NCBI GenBank assembly: GCA_029858845.1
Contig: JAOUEG010000129.1
Location: forward strand, 1-5,865
Length of the DNA stretch: 5,865 nucleotides
Direction: 5' to 3'
Source of the DNA: Chloroflexota bacterium
GTDB lineage: Bacteria > Chloroflexota > Limnocylindria > Limnocylindrales > CSP1-4
Shown one piece after another: positions 1-4,457 of this stretch. The position numbers and the translations under genes were made by a program. Position 1 is the first letter of the stretch, and each line of letters starts with the position of its first letter. A model generated the notes under the pieces. The model ran no database searches. It saw nothing but the letters and a program-made list of their open reading frames with translations, and was not told the DNA's origin.

Positions 1-990
1 CTGCACCGCCCCCGTGCCTTCCCGGAACTGCCCGTACAGACCAGCGATCGTCCCGAGACTCGCGCCGATGGCGACGCCGTACAGCAGGAACCCGGTCAGC
101 GTTCCGATGCCGAGTGTCCCGTCGATCACCTGGTGCCCGGTGTACCACAGCAGCAGCGCGATGGCGCCGAAGCCGAGGAAGCCCATGACGGCACCGAACC
201 CGGCACGCCACAGCGCGAGGTGCGACCCGGCGGCGACCACGCCGCGCAGGGCGGCGTCGTAGCGGTGAAGCTCCCAGTCCTCCCGGACGTAGCTCTTGAC
301 CACCCGGATGCCCGACAGGGCCTCCTCCGCCGTCGTCGTACTGACCGCGATCATGTCCTGGACCTGGGTGCTCACGCGCTGGAGCGGTCGTCCGAACACG
401 ATCGCCACGGCGATGAGCGCCGGGGCCAGGAGCAGCACGACGAGCAGCAGGGTCGGGCTGAGCGTGAACAGGATGATCACGGACCCCACCAGCCCGATCA
501 CGGACGACAACAGGCTCGTGACCGTCTGGGTCAGCATCGTCCGGATGAGGGTGACGTCGCTGGACAGGCGCGACACGAGTTCACCGACGCGCCGCTGGCC
601 GTGGAAGTCGAGCGAGAGGGTGATCAGTCGCCCATAGAGGTCGCCACGCAACTGGGCGACCACCCGCTCCCCCACGACCCCGAGCAGGTAGGTCTGGACG
701 AAGCCGCCGACCGCCTGGATGGAGAACAGGGCGAACAACAGGAGGATGAGGCGGTCGAGTCCCCCACCGTCACCGCCGGCCACCACCTGGGTCGTGATCC
801 CGGCGATGATGAGCGGGAAGGCGAGGCCGATCCCGGATCCGATCAGGAGCCCCACCAAGGCGATCGCGAACGGCCGCCAGTGAGGGCGCAGGTACCCGAA
901 CAGGCGGGACCAGGGCACCCCGCCGAGGCCGCGGACCTGCCGAACGACCTCGGCGGCCTCCCTCGGCACGCGCGCGAACTGCTGGGTCAT
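1..990 (-). CDS. ABC exporter, ABCB type (transmembrane domain, 3'-truncated by window edge)
   Basis: The frame is open for 330 codons from ATG at 990 to base 1, with no stop, so the C-terminal part lies outside the window. The translation is a type I exporter membrane domain: predicted TM segments near residues 40-62, 80-103, 157-177, 179-197, 262-284 and 297-320. Family motifs are visible at residues 130-147 (H-G-Q-R-R-V-G-E-L-V-S-R-L-S-S-D-V) and at 221-238 (EEALSGIRVVKSYVRE), the intracellular loops that couple to the nucleotide-binding domain. Walker A, signature and Walker B motifs should follow beyond the edge, making a half-transporter of about 580-600 residues that works as a dimer in the inner membrane. 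The substrate (drug, lipid or peptide) cannot be told. The start is 43 bp behind the MFS stop codon. No clear Shine-Dalgarno precedes the ATG, but no better in-frame start is visible. Confidence 0.93.
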   Translation of the reverse strand, partial: MTQQFARVPREAAEVVRQVRGLGGVPWSRLFGYLRPHWRPFAIALVGLLIGSGIGLAFPLIIAGITTQVVAGGDGGGLDRLILLLFALFSIQAVGGFVQTYLLGVVGERVVAQLRGDLYGRLITLSLDFHGQRRVGELVSRLSSDVTLIRTMLTQTVTSLLSSVIGLVGSVIILFTLSPTLLLVVLLLAPALIAVAIVFGRPLQRVSTQVQDMIAVSTTTAEEALSGIRVVKSYVREDWELHRYDAALRGVVAAGSHLALWRAGFGAVMGFLGFGAIALLLWYTGHQVIDGTLGIGTLTGFLLYGVAIGASLGTIAGLYGQFREGTGAVQ

Positions 991-1033
991 GCGGCGATGA
1001 TGGCATGCGCGCCCGCACGCCGGCCGCGGCCAC

Positions 1034-2401
1034 CTACGCCGTTGCCGCGGCGGTCGTGTCGCCGGCCGGGGTGTCTGTCGTCGGCCGTCCCGTTCGGCGC
1101 GGCTCGCGGACCTGCGTCAGGAGCAGCGCGCCGGCGGCGAACATGGCGATCGCGGTGAGCATCGCCACCCGCGCGCCCACGGCCTGGCCCATCCAGACCC
1201 CGACCGAGTACATGATGAACCCGCCCACCACCGTGGCGACCGGGCCGTTCGTCGCCTCCACGATGTTGCTCATCCCCATGTAGCGCCCCGCGGACGCCTT
1301 CGGGATGATGTCGGTCATGAGTGCCCAGTCGACCGCGAGGAAGGCGCCGCCGCCGAGACCGACGAGCGCGACGCCGACCATGGCGACCTCGATCCCTGGG
1401 GCCAGCCCGACGATCGCCATCCCGACGGCGCCCGCCAGCGTGCTGGCGTAGATCACGGGCTTGCGGCCGATCCGATCGGAGATCTTGGCGCCCGGGATGG
1501 TCCCGATCGCCGTGGAGCCGACGGCCACGGCCAGGGCGACGAGGATCCACAGGCCCTGGTCGGTCCCGGTCAGACCGTAGGTGCGCTCGACGTACAGGAT
1601 GTTCAGGTTCATGAAGAACCCCGTGGCCATCAGGATGAAGAAGCGCGACGCAAGCAGGAACACGTAGCTTCGCTGGCGGAGGATATCCGTGCCGAACGTC
1701 TCGAGCGCGATCCGCGGCAGGGTCCGCTCCCCTCTCGGCTTCCCCGGCGGGCCGTTCGGGATCCAGATCCATGACGCCAGCCCGGCCAGTGCCACGAATA
1801 CGCCGAGCGCCATCATCGGGATCGCGAAGTTCTCATCGAGGAGGTAGCCGCTCATCATCAGCAGGTATCCGCCGACGAGACCGAGGGTGATCATCAAGCC
1901 CATCAGGCCGCTCGCGATCCCGACCTGCTCCTCGGGCACCAGATCCGGCACGAGGCCGGCGAACGGGCCGCGAGCAGCATTGGCGGTGAACTGCAGCACG
2001 ATGAAGAACAGCACCAGGAGCGGGAAGCTCGGCGCCAGGGCCAAGCCGAACAACGCGATCGACGTCGCCGCCGAGCCGACGAGGATGAACGGCTTGCGAC
2101 GGCCCCAGCGCGTGGTCGTGTAGTCGGAGATCGAACCCATCATGGGCATGGTCAGGGCGGCGATCGGGAGGGCGAGGATCTCCATCGGCCCCAGGGCCAG
2201 CGGGGCCTCGTCACCCAACAGCTGGACCGTCCGCTTCTGCTGGAAGATCTCGAATCCACCCCAGATCGCATTGAGCGCGAACCAGTACGCGGAGATCTGG
2301 AACAGTTGTCCGGGCGAGAGCCGCTGCGTCGGTCGTCGATCGATGTCCGCCGGCGCGGCCAGGGACGCAGTGTCCACCGGAGGCTCCGATGGCGCCACCA
2401 T
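1034..2401 (-). CDS. MFS transporter, SLC45/GPH-like, 12 TM
   Basis: This is a complete 455-residue major facilitator of usual family length, with about 12 hydrophobic segments and a ~30-residue polar N-terminus. The motif A loop after TM2 is at residues 89-104 (G89, D93, then G-R-R-K-P at 100-104). Its counterpart in the second half is at 304-315 (GAKISDRIGRKP). A second internal echo links residues 144-165 (R-G-P-F-x-x-L-V-P-D-L-V-P...G-x-A-S-G) with 354-376 (F-L-A-V-D-W-A-L-M-T-D-I-I-P...A-G-R-Y-M-G), reflecting the duplicated six-helix halves. This pattern resembles SLC45/sucrose-cation-symporter-like proteins. The sugar substrate is family inference, and export of another solute is possible. 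ATG at 2401 is supported by a GGGGAGG Shine-Dalgarno 7 nt upstream. The stop is TAG at 1036-1034. It probably shares a transcript with the ABC gene 43 bp downstream. Confidence 0.92.
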   Translation of the reverse strand: MVAPSEPPVDTASLAAPADIDRRPTQRLSPGQLFQISAYWFALNAIWGGFEIFQQKRTVQLLGDEAPLALGPMEILALPIAALTMPMMGSISDYTTTRWGRRKPFILVGSAATSIALFGLALAPSFPLLVLFFIVLQFTANAARGPFAGLVPDLVPEEQVGIASGLMGLMITLGLVGGYLLMMSGYLLDENFAIPMMALGVFVALAGLASWIWIPNGPPGKPRGERTLPRIALETFGTDILRQRSYVFLLASRFFILMATGFFMNLNILYVERTYGLTGTDQGLWILVALAVAVGSTAIGTIPGAKISDRIGRKPVIYASTLAGAVGMAIVGLAPGIEVAMVGVALVGLGGGAFLAVDWALMTDIIPKASAGRYMGMSNIVEATNGPVATVVGGFIMYSVGVWMGQAVGARVAMLTAIAMFAAGALLLTQVREPRRTGRPTTDTPAGDTTAAATA

Positions 2402-2514
2402 GCGTACGCCTCCCCATCCTGTCGATGTCGCTGTCCGTATCGTCCGCCCGGTCCGAGCTGGTCACAAGAGCCGAACGGCCCGGCGACTCTACTTCCACGC
2501 GGGGCGGGGTGGCG
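2402..2514 (-). other. Intergenic gap between protease and MFS genes
   Basis: 113 bp separate the protease stop codon (2517-2515) from the MFS ATG. Apart from the Shine-Dalgarno site, I see only a weak -35-like TTGTGA (2467-2462) with no convincing -10 at 17-18 bp, and a short GC-rich inverted repeat without a U-tract around 2470-2485. Neither is good enough to call a promoter or a terminator. The MFS gene may have its own promoter here, or may be read through from the protease gene. Confidence 0.3.
2409..2415 (-). promoter_or_regulatory. Strong Shine-Dalgarno of the MFS gene
   Basis: The minus strand reads GGGGAGG with a 7-nt spacer to the ATG at 2401. It is the best ribosome binding site in the window and fixes the MFS start. 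Confidence 0.8.
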
Positions 2515-3339
2515 TCAGTTCGCGCAGGCCAGCCCGTAGAACAGCGGGATGTCGAGGCCGACGTGGATCGCGATCGGGATCAGGAGCGATCCGCTCCGGA
2601 TGGCGATGCCTCCCGCGAGCAGGCCGCCGACTCCGAGGGCGATCATCAGCAGCCACGGCAGACCGGCAACGTCGGGGCCGGCGTGGGCGAGTCCGAAGAC
2701 CACCGCCTGGCCGACGAGCGCCGGCCGCGCACCGATGACTCGCCCGGACCAACCCATCAGGGCCCCCCGGTAACTCAGCTCCTCGAGGACGCCGTTCGCC
2801 GTCGCGAAGATGACGGCCGGAAGCACCGCTCCCACGACCCATGGGTCGTAGCTGATCGTCCCGAAGAACGGTGCGGCGAGGGTGGGCCCCACGATCAGCG
2901 CGACCGGACCGGTCACGAGGAAGCCGAGGGCCGCCAGCCACATGTAGCGGCGGTCTGGCCCCTGGAGCAGCAGCGAGGCCTTATCGGCACGGAGGACGAT
3001 CGCCAGGAGGGTCATGAGCCCAAGGACGAGCGCCGTCTCCGCGACCCTCCATACGGCGATCGCTGACGTCGGGTCCGTGCAGTCGGACCCGTCGATCGCG
3101 ACAAGCGGCGCCGGGATGGCGGTCCACGCCAGGCTGGCGGCAACCGGGATCGTGGCGGCCCATGCCCAACGCGTCGCGGCGGTCCGCATCAACGCCGATC
3201 CGGTGCCGATCAGCAGCACCACCAGGATGGCCGGGCGCGCGACCGGGATCGTCGCCGAGGTGATCAGCAGGGCGAGCGGGACGAAGGCACGCACGCCATC
3301 GCGCGCTCGTCCCGGCGAGGACCACTGCACCGCGCTCAC
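2515..3339 (-). CDS. CPBP family intramembrane metalloprotease
   Basis: This is a polytopic membrane protein of the CPBP/Abi (Rce1-like) family, intramembrane glutamate-type or metal-dependent proteases. With the start at GTG 3339 it has 274 residues and about eight hydrophobic segments. All three catalytic motifs are intact near the C-terminus: E-E-L-S-Y-R-G at 186-192 (E186, E187, R191), F-G-L-A-H at 215-219 (H219), and H-V-G-L-D at 259-263 (H259, D263). Bacterial relatives act in bacteriocin immunity, prenyl-protein-type processing or unknown roles; the substrate here is unknown. The frame stays open to TTG 3525, but the extra 62 residues are arginine-rich, non-hydrophobic and overlap a structured RNA element, so I reject that start. 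GTG 3330 and GTG 3294 are alternatives; none of the candidates has a strong Shine-Dalgarno. Transcription may come from the promoter in front of RNA copy 1, which would give a ~185-nt leader. Confidence 0.88.
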   Translation of the reverse strand: MSAVQWSSPGRARDGVRAFVPLALLITSATIPVARPAILVVLLIGTGSALMRTAATRWAWAATIPVAASLAWTAIPAPLVAIDGSDCTDPTSAIAVWRVAETALVLGLMTLLAIVLRADKASLLLQGPDRRYMWLAALGFLVTGPVALIVGPTLAAPFFGTISYDPWVVGAVLPAVIFATANGVLEELSYRGALMGWSGRVIGARPALVGQAVVFGLAHAGPDVAGLPWLLMIALGVGGLLAGGIAIRSGSLLIPIAIHVGLDIPLFYGLACAN

Positions 3340-3424
3340 GTCGTGAACGCTACCGCGCTCGTGCCTGGTCCGGGCGGTGGAGTGCGATGCGCGCTGAGCC
3401 GCCCTGCGGGCTTGAGCCGTCGTT
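3340..3424 (-). other. Leader between RNA copy 1 and the protease gene
   Basis: This stretch lies between the conserved 3' end of RNA copy 1 and the protease GTG. It contains a small hairpin GCCC-TGC-GGGC (3401-3411), flanked by direct repeats TGAGCCG at 3395-3401 and 3413-3419. There is no U-tract, so I see no clear terminator separating the RNA from the protease gene. It is non-coding as far as I can tell. Confidence 0.4.
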
Positions 3425-3524
3425 CCGGACGCACGAAAACGCCCGAAGGAACTACCGGTCCGTCGACGACAACGCTGATGTGAACACCGGCGCCGCCGCT
3501 TGCGGTCTGGAGCCCCTCCGGGCA
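3425..3524 (-). ncRNA. Putative structured RNA, copy 1 (proximal to protease)
   Basis: On the minus strand UGCCCGGAGGGG (3524-3513) pairs with UUCCUUCGGGCG (3451-3440), giving 12 consecutive pairs including G-U. The same helix forms in copy 2 with different bases at two positions. On the plus strand the wobbles become A-C clashes, so the RNA is minus-strand. The helix begins about 7 nt after the -10-like TATAGT, where transcription should start. The 3' flank (3439-3425) is strongly conserved with copy 2. It can form a competing hairpin in which GGGCG (3444-3440) pairs with CGUCC (3431-3427) over an 8-nt U-rich loop, a possible switch or 3'-end signal. The interior (about 60 nt) differs greatly from copy 2 and holds CCGGU/ACCGG. 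It could be a free small RNA or a cis-acting leader of the protease gene. I recognise no known family. Confidence 0.5.
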
Positions 3525-3530
3525 AGACCG

Positions 3531-3536
3531 ACTATA
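3531..3536 (-). promoter_or_regulatory. -10-like element of RNA copy 1
   Basis: The minus strand reads TATAGT, 5 of 6 to TATAAT, followed by a 6-nt discriminator and the first base of the terminal RNA helix at 3524. The hexamer 17 bp upstream is TTCCCG (3559-3554), a poor -35. It sits inside an inverted repeat CCCCT/AGGGG (3546-3563). The weak -35 and the conserved box just upstream suggest activator dependence. Confidence 0.5.
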
Positions 3537-3564
3537 GCCGCGTACCCCCTGCCCGGGAAGGGGA

Positions 3565-3580
3565 CTTATCCACGAGTTTC
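3565..3580 (-). promoter_or_regulatory. Conserved 16-bp box with DnaA-box-like core, copy 1
   Basis: The minus strand reads GAAACTCGTGGATAAG, identical in both copies. On the plus strand the core TTATCCACG (3566-3574) differs from the classical DnaA box TTATCCACA only at the last base. It lies just upstream of the expected -35 region, a usual position for an activator. Confidence 0.6.
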
Positions 3581-3607
3581 GCCGTTTCCGGGTCGGATTC
3601 GGCCCTC

Positions 3608-3616
3608 TTGTCCACA
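3608..3616 (+). promoter_or_regulatory. DnaA-box-like TTGTCCACA, copy 1
   Basis: TTGTCCACA matches the high-GC (Streptomyces-type) DnaA box consensus. It begins exactly 42 bp from TTATCCACG in the same orientation, about four helical turns, as in copy 2. A degraded third site, GTGCCAACA, follows 11 bp later at 3619-3627. Confidence 0.6.
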
Positions 3617-3627
3617 CAGTGCCAACA

Positions 3628-3757
3628 GTGCCCCAAGGGAGGCGCCCGGGGCGCCGTGCGATCGACCCATCGGCCCGGCGGATCGCGGCCCCTGGCCGAC
3701 CGTTGGTCTCGCACGCCATGACCTGGCCGCGGCGGCGACCCTGAGCTCCGCGGCCTG
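3628..3757. other. Spacer between the two modules, with GC-rich inverted repeats
   Basis: This stretch has no convincing gene. It contains GGCGCC-CGG-GGCGCC (3641-3655). It also contains an 8-bp perfect inverted repeat, GGCCGCGG (3725-3732) with CCGCGGCC (3748-3755), separated by 15 nt. The latter lies immediately 3' of RNA copy 2 on the minus strand and could help end that transcript, although no U-tract follows it. Confidence 0.45.
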
Positions 3758-3856
3758 CCGGACACACGAAAGCGCCCAAAGGAACCGTCGATCCCTGGTT
3801 CATCCGCCGATGCAAGCACCATCGGACTCGTCAGTTGTTCGAGGCCCCTTCGGGCA
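3758..3856 (-). ncRNA. Putative structured RNA, copy 2 (distal to protease)
   Basis: This is the better folded of the two copies. On the minus strand UGCCCGAAGGGG (3856-3845) pairs with UUCCUUUGGGCG (3784-3773). The helix then continues, CC-UCGA (3844-3839) with UCGA-(C)-GG (3791-3785), to 18 pairs with one bulged C. Inside sits a perfect 6-bp hairpin CCGAUG/CAUCGG (3825-3820 and 3812-3807) with a 7-nt loop. Relative to copy 1, the terminal helix changes G-C to G-U and G-U to A-U, so pairing is kept. The competing 3' hairpin is also kept, GGGCG (3777-3773) with UGUCC (3764-3760). Predicted transcription starts at or next to 3856, about 7 nt after TAACGT. Function is unknown; it might be a stand-alone RNA or part of a tandem leader. 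Confidence 0.52.
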
Positions 3857-3862
3857 AGACGA

Positions 3863-3892
3863 ACGTTAGGGCCCGCGACTCGCACCGTCCAG
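3863..3892 (-). promoter_or_regulatory. Promoter-like element of RNA copy 2
   Basis: The -10-like hexamer TAACGT (3868-3863) has CTGGAC (3892-3887) 18 bp upstream as a possible -35. The downstream start point coincides with the first base of the RNA helix, exactly as in copy 1. Confidence 0.5.
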
Positions 3893-3895
3893 CGC

Positions 3896-3911
3896 CTTAT
3901 CCACGAGTTTC
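3896..3911 (-). promoter_or_regulatory. Conserved 16-bp box with DnaA-box-like core, copy 2
   Basis: It is identical over all 16 bases to 3565-3580. The core TTATCCACG is at 3897-3905 on the plus strand. It sits a few bases upstream of the CTGGAC -35 candidate. Confidence 0.6.
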
Positions 3912-3938
3912 TCAGTTGCCCTGACCTCTGTGGCCGTA

Positions 3939-3958
3939 CTGTCCACAGCCTGTCCACG
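3939..3958 (+). promoter_or_regulatory. Paired DnaA-box-like sites, copy 2
   Basis: CTGTCCACA (3939-3947) and CTGTCCACG (3950-3958) are direct repeats 11 bp apart, about one helical turn. The first begins exactly 42 bp from TTATCCACG, as in copy 1. The second ends one base before the stop codon of the upstream gene. Confidence 0.6.
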
Positions 3959-3959
3959 G

Positions 3960-4442
3960 TCAGGTCTCGAGCGGCCACTCCGCGGCACCCGCCAGGACCG
4001 GGACGCCTCGCTCGTCGACCGTCAGTGGGCCGGTGGTCATCCGCGCGTCGGCGACCTGGACCGAACCGCGCGCATCGACCTCGACGACGCTCCCCTCCCC
4101 CGGGCACAGGGCCGAACCGAAGGCGTCACCACGGATCCGGACCCCCCGGTCAATCTCCCACGGCAGCCTCACGGGGTCGACGCCCTCGGTGTGGACGAGG
4201 TTGCCATGCGCGGACCGACCGTCGGGGTCGGGATGGAGGGTGAGCGTGCCCGCGACGGTCTCGTACTCCAATCTGGCGAACCGCCCCTGGCTGTCGAGTT
4301 CCAGCAGGCCGGCCGCCCGGATCGCCGTGCCTTCGAGGACCGTCCAGCGCCAGCGTCGGCCCCGGGAACCCTCCGCGACCGACCAGCGCACGCTCGCGCC
4401 CTCGGGGTCGATGCCTTGTCCGGCGCGGCGCAACCAGGCCAT
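3960..4442 (-). CDS. Hypothetical protein, 160 aa, downstream of hflX
   Basis: I do not recognise the family. The protein is soluble, with no signal peptide or membrane segment, and looks beta-rich: alternating hydrophobic strands with G/D turns, for example residues 45-62 (GLLELDSQGRFARLEYE), 65-72 and 118-132. Trp clusters lie at the N-terminus (W20, W31, W33). One Cys is at 113 in a C-P-G-E turn. The strand pattern recalls small beta-barrel or glycolipid-binding-like proteins, but I cannot point to a diagnostic motif. ATG at 4442 lies 15 bp after the hflX stop, and a GGGAC Shine-Dalgarno 7 nt upstream sits in that gap, so translation is probably linked to hflX. The stop is TGA at 3962-3960, directly next to the DnaA-box-like sites of module copy 2. 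No intrinsic terminator is visible after it. Confidence 0.75.
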   Translation of the reverse strand: MAWLRRAGQGIDPEGASVRWSVAEGSRGRRWRWTVLEGTAIRAAGLLELDSQGRFARLEYETVAGTLTLHPDPDGRSAHGNLVHTEGVDPVRLPWEIDRGVRIRGDAFGSALCPGEGSVVEVDARGSVQVADARMTTGPLTVDERGVPVLAGAAEWPLET

Positions 4443-4457
4443 CGGAGCTGTCCCGTC

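Larger units (their letters stand above)
3425..3627 (-). repeat. Tandem module copy 1 (boxes + promoter + RNA)
   Basis: This is the first of two diverged direct copies. Shared blocks with copy 2 are: 3425-3453 against 3758-3786 (25 of 29 identical, all four differences transitions); 3512-3536 against 3844-3868 (about 20 of 25); 3565-3580 against 3896-3911 (16 of 16); and 3608-3616 against 3939-3947 (8 of 9). The offset is 331-333 bp throughout. Sequence between the blocks is not alignable by eye. Confidence 0.8.
3758..3958 (-). repeat. Tandem module copy 2 (boxes + promoter + RNA)
   Basis: This is the second, upstream copy of the module at 3425-3627. All conserved blocks occur in the same order and orientation and at nearly the same spacing: box to box 42 bp in both copies, box to -10 29 bp here against 30 bp in copy 1. 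Its outer end abuts the stop codon of the preceding gene (3962-3960). Confidence 0.8.

Noticed and set aside
133..1158. 341-residue plus-strand open frame opposite the ABC gene
   Set aside because: It is an antisense shadow of the ABC exporter. It is highly charged and low in complexity, with no domain.
3725..3755. Intrinsic terminator from the 8-bp inverted repeat after RNA copy 2
   Set aside because: The stem is good, but the 15-nt loop is long and there is no U-tract on either side. I list it only as an inverted repeat within the spacer.
3336..3815. Minus-strand 159-residue frame, and a 191-residue one at 3532-4107, across the intergenic region
   Set aside because: Both are rich in Arg, Gly and Pro, as expected from GC-rich non-coding DNA. 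They have no recognisable domain and run across the repeats and promoters, and the second also runs into the 160-residue gene.
3425..3856. Known RNA classes: tRNA, SRP RNA, tmRNA, 6S RNA, T-box or cobalamin riboswitch
   Set aside because: None of their signature motifs was found (no T-loop, no SRP GGAA-type asymmetric loop, no T-box sequence, no cobalamin box), and ~85 nt is too short for 6S RNA or tmRNA. A less familiar Rfam family cannot be excluded by eye.
3387..3869. 160-residue plus-strand frame containing two similar peptides (RTHENARRNYRS and RTHESAQRNRRS)
   Set aside because: The peptide repeat comes only from one 29-bp block that happens to be offset by 333 bp. Other blocks are offset by 331-332 bp and fall out of frame. 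The base changes fit RNA pairing on the minus strand better than protein conservation.
3565..3958. Chromosomal or plasmid replication origin, because of the five DnaA-box-like sites
   Set aside because: There is no dnaA, dnaN, rep or par gene and no AT-rich unwinding stretch. The sites are arranged identically in front of two promoters rather than as an origin cluster. An ectopic DnaA-binding locus remains possible.
3425..3958. CRISPR array, IS element or MITE
   Set aside because: There are only two long diverged copies, with no short regular repeats and no terminal inverted repeats with target-site duplications. No transposase or cas gene is present.
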